A stretch of DNA of 64,000 nucleotides, taken from the NCBI RefSeq assembly GCF_901709675.1, contig NC_051107.1:3660001-3724000 (forward strand). The letters run 5' to 3'. Of this stretch, positions 36,645 through 49,300 are shown piece after piece (the stretch's first letter is position 1; the number at the start of each line of letters is the position of its first letter). A program made the position numbers and the translations under genes. The DNA comes from Syngnathus acus. Lineage: Eukaryota; Chordata; Actinopteri; Syngnathiformes; Syngnathidae. The notes under the pieces are model-generated. The model ran no database searches. It worked only from the letters and a program-made list of their open reading frames with translations, and was not told where the DNA came from.

Positions 36645-37904
36645 GCAAATTTGCTCAACACAGTCACCCTAAAAAAACATTCCCTCGTTAAGTGCACCTG
36701 CGTGAAAACTTTTAGCTCCTTCAGAACGTGAAAGTAGCTAAAACTTTTCACGCAGGTGCGCTTAACGAGGGTCACTTGGAAAACATGTTGGAACGCGGCC
36801 CCCGAGGACTGGAGTTCGACACCCCTGGCAAATTTGCTCAACACAGTCACCCTAAAAAAACATTCCCTCGTTAAGTGCACCTGCGTGAAAACTTTTAGCT
36901 CCTTCAGAACGTGAAAGTAGCTAAAACTTTTCACGCAGGTGCGCTTAACGAGGGTCACTTGGAAAACATGTTGGAACGCGGCCCCCGAGGACTGGAGTTC
37001 GACACCCCTGGCAAATTTGTTAAAATATGTACATGAAAAAACTTTAATCCAAGTCTTATCATCAATCAGGACAGCATGTATTTATTTGTGGTTTCCAGCT
37101 GCACTTATACTGTATGCTCATCTTGTACAAGAACAAAACACAGTCACCCTAAAAAAAAAAACATTCCCTCGTTAAGTGCACCTGCGTGAAAACTTTTAGC
37201 TCTTTCAGAACGTGAAAGTAGCTAAAACTTTTCCCGCAGGTGCGCTTAACGAGGGTCACTTGGAAAACATGTTGGAACGCGGCCCCCGAGGACTGGAGTT
37301 CGACGCCCCTGGCAAATTTGTTAAAATATGTTCATGAAAAAACTTTAATCCAAGTCTTATCATCAATCAGGACAGCATGTATTTATTTGTGGTTTCCAGC
37401 TGCACTTATACTGTATGCTCATCTTGTACAAGAAAACACAGTCACCCTAAAAAAAAACATTCCCTCGTTAAGTGCACCTGCGTGAAAACTTTTAGCTCTT
37501 TCAGAACGTGAAAGTAGCTAAAACTTTTCCCGCAGGTGCGCTTAACGAGGGTCACTTGGAAAACATGTTGGAACGCGGCCCCCGAGGACTGGAGTTCGAC
37601 GCCCCTGGCAAATTTGTTAAAATATGTTCATGAAAAAACTTTAATCCAAGTCTTATCATCAATCAGGACAGCATGTATTTATTTGTGGTTTCCAGCTGCA
37701 CTTATACTCTATGCTCATCTTGTACAAGAACAAAACACAGTCACCCTAAAAAAAAAACATTCCCTCGTTAAGTGCACCTGCGTGAAAACTTTTAGCTCTT
37801 TCAGAACGTGAAAGTAGCTAAAACTTTTCCCGCAGGTGCGCTTAACGAGGGTCACTTGGAAAACATGTTGGAACGCGGCCCCTCGAGGAGTGGAGGTCAC
37901 ACCC
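36645..37904. repeat. Tandem array of right-half copies of the fold-back element
   Basis: Five further hairpins (starting near 36680, 36862, 37165, 37459 and 37761) repeat the inner inverted arms CCCTCGTTAAGTGCACCTG and CAGGTGCGCTTAACGAGGG, plus the right terminal segment ending CGACACCCCTGG. Spacings are 182, 303, 294 and 302 bases. The longer units carry an extra 115-120-base insert that includes CATCAATCAGGACAGCATG. Left terminal segments are missing, so the units arose by tandem duplication rather than separate insertions. The final unit is degraded and joins the resumed minisatellite at about 37905. Confidence 0.9.
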
Positions 37905-38640
37905 CAGGTTTAAGTGAAAAGTGCCCCACCCGCCCTCACCCCCACCTGTTGATTGGCTGGTTGATCTGTGACGTCACTTGGACACTCCATTAGGTACACC
38001 ACCACTTTCAAGTGTACCTAATAACAGGCCACTTCATTAGGGAATAATCAGGGTCAAAGGTTAACTGAAAGTGAAAAGTGCCCCACCCGCCCTCACCCCC
38101 ACCTCCTGATTGGCTGGTTGATCTGTGACGTCGCTCGGACACTCCATTAGGTACACCACAACTTTCAGGCCACTTCATTAGGGAATAATCATGGTCAAAG
38201 TTTAACTGAAAGAGAAAAGTGCCCCACCCGCCCTCACCCCCACCTTCTGATTGGCTGGTTGATCTGTGACGTCACTCACGGACACTCCATTAGGTACACC
38301 CCCACTTTCAGGCCATTTCATTAGGGAAAAATCAGGGTCAAAGTTTAACTGAAAGTGAAAAGTGACCCACCCGCCCTCGCCCTCACCCCCACCTCCTGAT
38401 TGGCTGGTTGATCTGTGACGTCACTCGGACACTCCATTAGGTACACCGCCATTTTCATGTGTACATACTACCTAATCACAGGCCACTTCATTATGGAAAA
38501 ATCATGGCCAAAGCTTAACTGAAATTGAAAAGTGCCTTACCCGCCCTCACCTCCTGATTGGCTGCCACATTTGTGACGTCACCTAGGGACACTTCATTAG
38601 GTACACTACCTTTGTGAGGTGACAGGCCATCATTAGGGAA
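37905..38640 (+). repeat. CRE/CCAAT minisatellite, right block (5 copies)
   Basis: Five more copies of the same unit as at 36121. TGACGTCA is intact at 37969-37976, 38267-38274, 38416-38423 and 38574-38581 and altered to TGACGTCG at 38126-38133. Each copy again contains GATTGGCTG and CCATTAGGTACACC or a close variant; the last copy is the most diverged. Confidence 0.9.
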
Positions 38641-39042
38641 AATTACAGTGACCTCCTCCACGACACGCATGGACACATCACAGGTGTACCCAAGTGTTTG
38701 AGTGACGAAATGTGAAGAGATCTGTATTTTTATTTCCATGGACAGCAACTTAATTCTTAAAGCTAAACTTGCCCAATCACAAGACAACACTTTGGTATTA
38801 ACGTGGTCAGACACTTTTAATTTGTTTGAACAATGAATCATAGAATCAGATCGCCATCAAGTGATTTTTAAGTACATCAAGAGGCCCGGGGCTGCTTGAA
38901 ACCAGCACCTGTCCTCTTTTTTTCTCCTCAATTCTGCAGCTTGGAGATCAAATAAAATTAACATTGAAAGAAAAAAAACAAAAAGAAAACCAAAGGTACA
39001 GCATCACTCCTTCCAGATGTCACTCATATCCTGTGTGCTTTG

Positions 39043-39090
<48 letters not shown>

Positions 39091-39922
39091 GACTACCATA
39101 GTATTTAAGATTGCTTGTAAAATGACCTGTAAATGTAGATTAGCAATTGTATATTAGGTAGATAACGTTTGGTTGGTTGGGGGAAAAAAAAGAATGGTTA
39201 ACATCAATACAATCAGAAGGTCTGAGCTCACAAGTGAGGTCGCTCACACATGCACTAAATAAAATTAAAATGAATTCAATTGAAGCAAAATGACACCAAA
39301 TGACTAGCTTGATTTCATCTCATAAAATAGGTTGGATTTAAGTTAAAAATGACTAATTGACATTATTGCACATGAGCTAAAGACAGTAATACTCTTGCAG
39401 CTCTGTTCGCTGACCCTCCTCATCATCCTACGTGACACATTCAGACACCTGGTGAAGAAGGTTCTTTAAACGGCAACCAAAGAAAAAAAAAGTGTGAAAC
39501 CAAAATGCAATTGTGTGGAAAATTTCATTCTGCAAGAGCTCAAGGTGAAACACTGATATTGTGCTAGGACAGACAGGAAATGGCTGAACAAGTGCTTTGT
39601 CAAAAACACACAAAAAAAAAACAGGCTTATTGTAATTGAGGCGCATTTAAGAAGAAGAAGAAAAAAATAATAAACAGAAAAACATAGCCTGTGCTATCCT
39701 GACATGGTGCAGCAATGTCAAAGCCTAACTGCCAGGTTCAACCTGTAAGAGAGAAATCGTTCTGGACATAAAAAAATAATGATGGTGATCATGATGCTGT
39801 TTTTACCCTCCTCCAAGATTGCTGCTACATTAAAACCGCACGTATTCATGTGCAACATGGGGAGGGGGGGAAAGGATTTGACGATCTACATACTGTTCTG
39901 TTTTTGTCCTCCTTTTTCTGTA

Positions 39923-39954
<32 letters not shown>

Positions 39955-40068
39955 ATAGATTTTTTTTGTACATGTTCCGCCGCCTCTGGTTACTGGTATC
40001 GATTGGCAGTGTCCAGGTCCAATAACATGGCAGAGTGATTCAGTAAAAACACTGGAGTCGCACTGAGG
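38641..40068. other. Spacer beyond the ppp6r2 3' end
   Basis: AT-rich, apparently non-coding. It holds a GA microsatellite at about 39043-39086 and a TA-rich run at about 39921-39957. No gene was recognised. Confidence 0.45.
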
Positions 40069-40074
40069 TTTATT
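40069..40074 (-). terminator. ppp6r2 polyadenylation signal
   Basis: TTTATT on the plus strand gives AATAAA on the minus strand only about 70 bases past the ppp6r2 stop, implying a very short 3' UTR. Confidence 0.55.
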
Positions 40075-40143
40075 TTGAAAGGAGTCACTCTGGAGGAGGC
40101 TTACAGCTGGTCGTTGGCATCCCCGCCGCTCCCGCGTCTGCGC

Positions 40144-43100
40144 TCACACCGGCCCGTTGACGGCCACTTCTTGGGGCGCTGGCGGCTCCTCTCTGAGGTG
40201 CACAGGGATGCCACACTTTAGAACATGACACCACTACACCCGGCCACGGGAAGTCGTGCAAATTATATTAGAAATTTTCGCTTTAAATTAGGACACAATT
40301 AGGCCAATATTCGCTTTTTAAATTTTTTTTTTTTTTTGCATTACAACACATGCAAACCCAAGCCCATACCTCCTTGCCAAAAAATGTCTTCTCTCTGTTG
40401 TCAAGTTGAGCAAATAGACAAAGCGTTAAAGCAGAGAGAACCAACACGCTTTAATATGATGCTTTGAGTCTGTAGACAATCATGAACGCATCTTACATAA
40501 ATGACTATAGTCATTAAATTAGCCGATGCACGAGAATCACCGAGTATTAATATTAGTATAAGTATTAGCTAAAACACTAGCTTGAATAACATGCTAAGAA
40601 GTGAGCAGAAACACGCTACGTTGACATAAGAAAAATCATACTGACAAAAACCGGTACAAAATAGATTTCTACGGAAGGTGGTAAGGCAGACAACTTTTGG
40701 GGTTGCCGTAGTTCGGACATCCCTGTCACTCGCTTGAGTCCAAGTGGGCGTTGGCGGAGTGACAACTTACTTCCTGTCAGTCTGTGCGGTTACGGGTGAT
40801 TCCTCAGGAGGCTGCTGCGAGGCATCTGGAGGATCTGACAGTGAGAGTTTCTCCAGGGACACAGGACTCTCCTCGCTGCGCACACACAAGCCGGTTTGAG
40901 CTTCACAGTTCATTCGTCACACTCCCTTATTAGTCACCCATTTTGCCTTGGAGCTGCTGGTAGAAGCATCAGTACTGGTGGAAAAGTCCTCCGTCAACAT
41001 GCAAACTTGTATTTAGGCTCAAGTTGCAGAGAAGTGCCCAGTAATTTGCACTCGCGACTTTCACCTATATTTAACTCGGTGTGGTACTTTTTGCTTCAAT
41101 TATAGTTTTCTTATACATAACAAGCAGAAGGGGGATTTTGAACCTTGTGACGTCTGCTGTCTTGCCGCCGCCGGCAGCTGCTTTGGAGACGATAGTTGCT
41201 GCAGAGTTGAGTTCCTCGCCGTCGGAGCCTCCGGGCGAGCCGCTGTCCGAGGCGGCGGGAGGAGCCGCCGTCACGTCCCCCGAAGGCCCCATGCGGGGCG
41301 AAGCGACGGCGTCTGCTTGCGCGCGAAAAGGAAAGCAAGTGAGATGGGCGGAACAAAATGGCGCAATCTGGTCCGACCAGATGAACTCACCGCGCTTCTC
41401 GTGGTTTTGTTTGGCTTGTTTGTCCGCGTCGCTGCCTCCAGTATCTACGGGGGAGCTGCACCTGACTGTGCTGGAAGGGAAGAAAAGACACTTGAGCGCT
41501 AGCACTGGAAGAGTATTCATTCATTGAGTTTTATTAGAATGGGAAATAGGAACATTTTGGCTACGCGGCCCAGCGTAAAATGTCCAAGTTGAAGACATGC
41601 AAGCTAACCTTGAGAACGGCTGGAACGCCGTGAAATTGGCCCAGCCCGTTTCCTGGGTCTCGTTTCCAGCACCGGCGGGAAGTGCATCCCAGCCAGATGG
41701 AGTCTGGGATGCCGTGCTCCCGTCAGAGTCCCTGAAATTTGCTGTCCAGCCTGGCCCTGGAGACAGGATGGGAAGAGAGAATATTAATAGTATTTCATCA
41801 AAATAAAAATTGGTTTCAAAAAAAGGATGTGAAAATAATCTGCAAGACAATTCTTTTTAAGAGTAAGGGACTTTGAAATATTTCATTTCATTCCGACACC
41901 TGGCAACTGTTGTAGCTGGCAAAAAGAGGCTACTTAAAGTCAACAAATGGGGTGTCGGACCTTAATCTTGACGCCCCACCTGTGTCTGATGTGTTCTGCT
42001 CAAACTCTTCCTCCTCGTCGGATTCGGAGCCGCAGTCTTGCTCCTGTCCGCCGTTTTCCAAGCTACTCCGGGAGCTTCCTTCTGATGTTTGGGACACCCC
42101 AAACCTGGGAAAGAGGCCCCACAATGAGCTTTAAATGGACCGTAGTAGTTGCATTCATTTATTTGAGCAAAGAACCATATTTACCTTGTTCTGGATTTAG
42201 CTTGCGTTGCATAGTTGATCTCCTTTTCCTCCCAAATGTCCTCTTCCTCATCCGCATCATCAAACTGATGTATCCTCTCTTTACAGCAGGCCTCAAAAGC
42301 AGCTGCGTTGGCCTGTGTTGCGAGTCGACACGAGAATAAACCGCAGAGGCATTTGCATGTCCGCATGCCATAAACTAAAGGCAAAGGTCGTTGCGGAAAG
42401 AAGTATTTTAGCATAATCCCGACTGACAAATTTTATTTGCAAAATGCTCCTTGTTTTAACCTCACATGGAAATTGCACAAGGATTTTTTCTACTTACTTT
42501 TTTTTAGCTTACTTGAGAGCACTTGCTGAATACTTACACTGTTATCATCAGAATCTAAATTGAAGTTTATTTCAGCAATTCGGTCAAATGTGGCGCTGGA
42601 GGGGAAAGGAAAAAAAAAAAGTTACATTACAATGAGAGCTAACAGGACACGCAAGGCTGACGGCAGACTTGACAGTCGCAACTCACTTGATATTTTCGTC
42701 GTGTTCGCTGAACTCCTCGTCGTTGAAGCCAAACTGGTCCACGAAGTTGGCGGTCATCTGCTGGATCTGATAGTCAGAGAAAGCCTGGGAATGTCAGAGG
42801 GACACCTTTTAGGGGGACGCCACTGCGCTGAGTGTCGCCGCGTTTTTTTTTTTTCCCAAGAGCGCGTGACCCTACCTGTTGGAGGGACAGGTCGTTCGGG
42901 AAGGGGCTCTCCATGTCGTCGTCCTCGCTGGACGAGTGCATGTTGTGCGTGCTCACCTGTACAACGCACGGCACAAGAAAACAGCTGAAGGCACCAAACT
43001 ATTGGACAGCGATCAAGGCGAATGAACAATTCACGAAAAAGAAATCAAAATCGGGCTACTGTAGGAGTGGTAATCTTTTCTCTGTGGTGAACGTCTTCTC

Positions 43101-45970
43101 ACCAGCTCTACTGTGTTTCTTCTGTTTGTTTCTCTCAGCGTTTCGTCCACAAAACTCTCCCAGCGACCTCTGCAGTCTTCGGGCAGCTCTGAATTGTTTA
43201 AAAAAATAACTTTAATTCATAATGACTGAGCGCTTGTTTCGAATGTTCCATTTACCTTTGATGAGGTCAGCAATCTGGGTCTGTACTGGCCCCTTCTCTA
43301 GGTTCTGGACCACCATGTTGGAAATTCTGGTCAGGTGACCCATGTTGCCTCTCCTGGTGCCACCCTCAGACCTGTGGAAGTCACAGCCACATTATTTCAC
43401 CTGGAGATTTAAGAAATTACCCGACTGAGCAGATTTGTTTAAAAAAACAAACAAGAAAACACACTCACTGTATTTTATCGTTCTCCTCCCAGGCATCGAG
43501 GATCTTTTGTACCAATCGACACTTCTGGAAAAGCTGCACATTTGACCCCAATAAATAAATAAAAAGTGAAATCGAGCATATTGTTTGTCGATACTTCTAT
43601 GGGGTGGAAGTCATTTTCTCACAGCTATGTATATGAAAAGGTATTCGGAAATGTCAAAAACAATGGCCGCTAGCCTGCGCGCTAACATCAGCAGCTCCCC
43701 ATCTGACTAACAACAACACGGCGGTGCCGTCGAGCTGCACTTACATGTGCCACCAGGGTATTGTGGAGGGAGGTCTGTGGGTCACTGGTCCCGCCCGACT
43801 CCACCGCCTCGACTTGAGTTTCGGCGGCCGATGCCGCCTGCTGCCCGTTGTGGTTCTGGAGGCCCGGGTTGGGCCGCTCCTCGGAGGAAGGGTGGTTCAG
43901 GATGGCCGCCACACAGAGCTCCACTTGGAAGTGCAAAAAGTTATTCCACGAGTATTTGAAGAACAGATCCTGCGCAGCGGGACAAACACCAGACTTAGTA
44001 TCGGAGTCGAGCTCGGGTTTTCGAATTGAGGTCGGGCCTACCAGTAGTAGGTCCATGGTGCCGAGGTCGCATAGCTCCTGGCAGATACTGGGGGAGGTGG
44101 TCTGCAGGAGGGCAGCCACCAGTCGGGCCACGTGAAGGCGGGCGTTCCCCAGTGGCTGATCTAGAACGCCAACGGTGGTCAGTATTGCACCTTTCTGCAG
44201 ACGGAAGAGGAAGAGAGAGCTCAAAGCCCTTTCGTGGATGCTGGAGTGAAGTTCATCAAGTGCTTGGCAAAGTCAATTCGCAGCTTTGTGTGCCATGCAC
44301 TGTGTGGCGGTACCTTTGGGGGATCCAGAAGAAGCTGCTGGAAATCTTTTAAATGGGGCTCAATGGCATTTAAAATACTGCTGTTGACAGTGTAAGACCT
44401 TTCATAACCCTGAGAATACAGATCCATCAGCCCTTCCAACCTGGGGAGGAGAAGATCACCTATCAGCCCTTGTTCACAAACGATACTCTACACTGACACG
44501 ATAACAAATTCCGAGTCGTCAACCCAATGAAGAGGAATTGGGTAACCTGGTGATCTCTGGCGATTCAGTTTTAAAAATCTGAGCGAGTGCTGGCTTTATT
44601 CGCATACTCACCCAGACCTCCTGGTCTCCAGTAAGGTAAGTAGCACTTGAGTTCCGTTAACAATGGAAGCCTCGTTCCTCTCGCCCTCAAACATGTTCTT
44701 GAGGAGTCCTGCTACAGTTTCTTGTCTGGAAGAAGCCATTTTGTTGACTGAGCAAACTGAGGCGCTGCTAATGATTCAGTTCATCTCGAGACGGAGCGAC
44801 TTACGACTCGAGCACAGCCAATAGCGGATCGGCCTCCATGTTCTCCTGCATCTGATTGGCCTGGTCTCGGCTAAGGCGAATTATGTCACAAAGTGTTTGG
44901 GACGCGTTTGATTGTCTCTGACAAATTGGAAAGGAAAACCAGGCATTCAAAAAAAATGCACGCTTGGGAGGAAGAATCTAAATTCGCCCCGGGGACTTAC
45001 CTCCTCATCTTTACCAGTATGGATAAGCTCAATGAGTCTTTGAACGAGCTTCTCTTCATTCAGCCACTTGAGGAACATAAAAACATGTTGGTTATTTAAG
45101 GATACGCTGCTTCACCTGCTAAATTGCAGATCATGGTTATTGTAAACTACCAATGAGTTTTTTTTTTTTTACTGTCTACAGGCAAGTCAGAGTTTTGAAT
45201 TGGAGAGCTTACATGAAGGACCTCCTGCCTCAAAGGGGCAGGCTCCACACAACTGATGAGGCGAAGCAGCAGGTCCATCATAGCAGACGCATCTATGTGT
45301 TTCAGCACCAGAGCGATGAAGCCTTCCTTCTTCTTGAGAAAGGCGATCACCTGAGAGCGGCAGATTGACAGACAAATGCCACAAGGTGAGCATCCGTGCC
45401 GTTTGGCCGCACGAGGCCAATGCAGCTCTACCTCTTCGGTTTTCCTGGCAATGAGATTGCCGATGGTTTTGCTGAAGAAGCTGGCGAGCAGCGGGTTGAG
45501 GGGCGGGTCCTGCTCCAGAAAGTGGTAGAGCATCTCCAGGAGAGATTCTTCTCCGCCCAGCTTATCGTTTATGATAGACACGTCTGAGGTCAGGAGCTCG
45601 CACGCAATGTTGGGAAGCCTGTGAGGAAGAAGAGGCAATTTAGAAGCAACATTTATTAAAATAGGGATAGCTCGCTTATTTGGTAGCATATCACATGATG
45701 ATGTAACGAAGGTTACACATCACGAACGGACAAGTTTACGCACTTAAATCGGCTCCTCTCTTCCAAGTCGGCGGGCGGCTCTTTGGTGATGAGGCCGACC
45801 AGCTCCTGCATGCAGTGGTCCTGGGAGAGGAAGAGCAGCAGGCGGCGGTTCTGGGCCTTGCACTCCTGCAGCACGTCGTCTTCCTCCATCAGCTCGCGCA
45901 GCGTCACGTCCTCCCGGTCCAGCAGCTGGTCGATGTGGGAGGTGGTGTGCAGGTCAAACTTCCAAAACAT
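40144..45970 (-). CDS. ppp6r2: PP6 regulatory subunit 2, SAPS domain (22 coding exons)
   Basis: Regulatory subunit of the PP6 phosphatase holoenzyme. Minus-strand exons: 45744-45970, 45432-45618, 45213-45350, 45001-45066, 44805-44917, 44612-44725, 44314-44440, 44042-44194, 43745-43969, 43469-43533, 43256-43371, 43103-43188, 42876-42956, 42687-42784, 42538-42595, 42185-42312, 41980-42104, 41609-41756, 41391-41470, 41144-41312, 40771-40875, 40144-40192. They sum to 2658 nt, 885 aa, with every phase agreeing. Seen: the SAPS N terminus [18 protein letters not shown]; helical repeat blocks [17 protein letters not shown] and [31 protein letters not shown]; then an acidic, low-complexity tail ending [27 protein letters not shown] fits PPP6R2 rather than R1 or R3. 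The ATG exon starts at 45998 after an acceptor, so the 5' UTR is split. Confidence 0.95.
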
Positions 45971-45998
45971 GGTGGCCGCCGGGGTGGGGAACACAGCC

Positions 45999-48900
45999 CT
46001 GAGGGGAAAAAGTAACATGTTACATACAAGTGCATCACCAGACGCCCCCCCCCCCTCAAAAAAAACAACTCAATGCCAAAACCTACAGACTCTTTAAATA
46101 CATTATAAAGTTAGTTTTTATCACCCATCTGTGAAAAGCATTTTGTATCTGCCACGTGAGGCGATCTCGAAGGGGCTACGGTAGTACATACCAGTGAATG
46201 AAATGTGGATATCTTTAATCAGACCTCTCCTGCGGGCAGGCAGGCATTTGTGTTTGTGCAGAAGACAGAAAGCGTGGGGGGGCCTGGCATTTATCAGCAT
46301 GGGTCTCCTTTTAAAATGCAGGCCTGTTTAGGAGATGGAACGCTGGGAGGCTCACCATAACCTGCAAAGGGAGAGGAGAAAGAAAAAAAAAAAAAAACAT
46401 GAGCAAAGTGAGAGTTGAACCATCATTTGCTTTAATATGAATTTAAATAAATTAGGAGCCAATTGGGTGGTTTCACAATGTTCACATCAATGGGCAAGGA
46501 TGAAGAGGTTTCAACATCCCCCCATATTTTTAGGAACGCCAGGCCTGAATGAGGGCAAGTGGGCAATTTCCTGCCTTCTGAGCTACACTACTATCCAAGA
46601 CGCCACGGCGTTTGTGTGCCAGGGAAAGGCCGAGAACCAAGACGGAGTTGTACTACTCGTTTCCTAGCACGCCTAAAAACAAAAGGCTGATTACTATTTT
46701 CGTACCACTAATTTTGTTTAATTACCTTTACTGGGTTCTGCGTACAGCTTTGTGCGAAATGAGGTGTTGGAAACAAATGAGGCCTGTTACTGTCGGCGTA
46801 AGGCGCACTCTGCTCACGACTCGGTAGCAACATGACTGATTTTAGTCAAACATCTCACGAGCGACAGGCGCTTTTAAACGGCTGGAATCTAACGCTATGG
46901 TGCTTGACAAAGGCCTGTATAATTATACAACTTTTCAGAGCGTGCACGTTTGTTTTCCTCGAGTGGTTACTATGGAGGCAAACAGACTCGGCCCGATGCA
47001 AACGCAGGGCCAAAATTCAGGAGCGTGCGACCCAACTGTTGATTGCAGAAGGTGAAATGAACTGAGGGCAAATCAAAGGCTTTCCTCCCTCCTTTTTTTT
47101 TTTTTTTTTTCTGGCCCTTTATTTTCCCCTCCCCTGCAACAGCAGCGGCGTCCATCTGGCATACATTTACAGAGTACACAAGTGCAATAATAACCCCGCG
47201 AGTGCTCCTCGTGGATGGCGAGCTGGGACGGCGGGAGCTTGACTTTTTACATCCAAAATAGAACCCGCAGGAGGCGACTGCAGCAACAACAATCGGCGAA
47301 ACGCACGGCGCGGTTGAGGAAAAGAGGAAGCATAAAAAAGATGCGCGTTGTTGCGGACAAACCACAAAGTGGAGTTGGACAAGATGAAAAGGAACCAAGG
47401 AAACGGTATTGCGCAGATTACAGAAGCCCTAAAAGTTCGAAGAGTTAGAACATTGCACGTATGAGGAGCGTGTCCAGATTTGTCCACCTAAGCTGATTGT
47501 CAATATTCCCACAGAAACAAAAAAGGCAAAAGTGTGAGAACGCACGTCGTCATTGCGCTGAAGATTTGCATCATCAGCAGTCTCGTTTATGCTCACAACA
47601 CGAGACTTTGTTGTAAAAATATGACCTTACACTTGTAAATTGTCTCCCTTTGAGTATATATATATCTTTTATCATCAGTGTGAACAGTCTGAACAAAAAA
47701 TATATAGCTGCATTTTAAGCTTAGCCACAAGTGTCACTGACAGCCGAATTGGGGGGGGGGGGGGGGGGGGGGGGGTCAGATTTCTGTTTACTTGGACCAT
47801 AATGGAAGCGTTAAGAGGTTGACTGGTTGTTCTGCATCTTTTCGTGTATGTGAATCTTATTTCCATCCATAAATGACGTCAAATATGCAAGTTGCTTGAG
47901 TTCACAAAGATCTTTAACCAATTTATACTTGTTTTTTTATAACAGCACTATGTACAAATTTTGATTATTTGAGCACTACCATAGACCGAGGAGCACTTCT
48001 AGTAATTCATTTTCCATTATTTGCCATGTGAACATTTATTTAGAATAACACTGACCTTTATGGTGTCTTGTTACGTATGGTTAGCCTGACAGTATAGCTG
48101 CCCAAAACAATATTAATAAAGTAATAATGTGCTTTCAATTAGTTTTTCTTTACAACTGTGTAGGTCATGGTAATCTACAATGGTTTTATCAAGGAAACCA
48201 TACAATTCCTATTTGTGTTATTTGGGGTTTTTCACGACTTGGTCAATTACGCTATTAGGCTAACGATATAGTTCTACTGTCTTACACTAAATTAAAATAA
48301 ATGTGGCCACTGGGTGTTGAGAGTTTAAACAAACAATTTATTAATCCTGGTAAATTGCTAGTTGAAAGAATTACAACGCATGACAAATGCACATTTGTAA
48401 TGTTGTTGGGAGAGACGGGGTCGGATTTCTTGTTTACTTGAACCCGAACGGTAGCATACGGAACATTGTGAGAGTCTAAATTTTGTATTTTACTGTACAC
48501 AGAGCTTAATACTCCCTCACATAAAAGACGTAAAAGGAGATCGAGGTACGAGTTCACGAGAATTTATCGTTAACACCACATGGCTCGGCAGCGGCTGGCC
48601 TCCATCGACTTCGAACGGCCTTAATTTTACAACATAACGCTGGGTAGAAGAGCTTACGTTTAAGAAAATTGGAGAGCAAAGAGGGCAAAAAAATAACAGG
48701 GCGTTCTTTGAACTGACACCTAACACACAATGGCGCCGAGGTTAAGTTCGTTGCCCTTAAGGGGTCACCCAAACGGAACACAATTCGGCTAAGTTAGTCG
48801 GTTGGGTGTGCTAAGGCTAGCTTGCGAATAGCAACTTACTCGCGCAAGTTAGCCAGCTTTAGCTTTAGTTCCTCCTTTTACGTTGAGTTTAGCACGGAAG

Positions 48901-49019
48901 CTAACTAGCAGCTACGATTAACATGAAGCGGAGTTACCCCCCCCCCCCCCCAAACTTTATGTTAAACTTTGTGGCCGAGTTGAGTACAGTAATCACATTA
49001 TATCCGCCCACGAGAAACT
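45999..49019 (-). other. ppp6r2 5' intron(s)
   Basis: Intron sequence between the probable non-coding first exon (donor at 49018-49019) and the ATG exon. It contains a 25-base poly-G tract at 47751-47775 and C runs at about 46045-46055 and 48937-48951. Open frames here are low-complexity and unconvincing. A small additional 5' exon near 46354-46366 is possible but unsupported. Confidence 0.4.
47751..47775. repeat. 25-base poly-G tract
   Basis: An uninterrupted G run in the ppp6r2 5' intron, one of several long G/C homopolymers in the window. Confidence 0.85.
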
Positions 49020-49300
49020 TACCTTTGAATATCCCCCGTGCGTTTCCTCTTCTTTGCGTTAGACCGTTACAGCACTTTTTTCTTACCCCAGCCCGATCCC
49101 TTAGTCACTAGCTCCCCCCCAGCTCACAATTAGCCGCGTTAGCTTCACTGCATGAGCCTCATCTAGTGATTTGTTTTGAAGAACAGCCTGGGTCAGCCTT
49201 CGCCAGTTCGAACAAGCAAGCAGGAGGCTGTCTGTTAGCTTCAAGTTAGCCCCCGACGTTAAGTCCAAAGCGTGGCTTTAAAATTCACCCCGAGAGGCAA
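49020..49300 (-). other. ppp6r2: ppp6r2 non-coding first exon (approximate)
   Basis: On the minus strand GGGGGATATTCAAAG is followed by the strong donor GTAAGT at 49018-49019. This is the best candidate for the 5' UTR exon. The upstream boundary is a guess within the mixed-GC promoter region. Confidence 0.4.

Noticed and set aside
36557-36958. A 133-residue minus-strand frame with an internal duplication
   Set aside because: It is the reverse reading of the same hairpin array; its internal repeat is the repeat period.
36939-37811. Three near-identical 78-91 residue open frames starting MRLTRVTWKTCWN
   Set aside because: They are the same frame read through successive tandem repeat units. 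The sequence is explained by the fold-back array and the product resembles no protein family.
36121-38640. A CRISPR array, suggested by regularly spaced palindromic repeats
   Set aside because: Units are 145-300 bases, the spacers are themselves repeated, and the host is a vertebrate; this is satellite and transposon-derived DNA.
41081-41527. A 148-residue plus-strand open frame in the ppp6r2 tail
   Set aside because: It is antisense to low-complexity ppp6r2 exons 41144-41312 and 41391-41470, which splice in phase.
46354-46366. A micro-exon in the ppp6r2 5' UTR (acceptor-like CTTTGCAG followed closely by GTGAGC)
   Set aside because: It would be only about six bases long and nothing but chance splice-like dinucleotides supports it.
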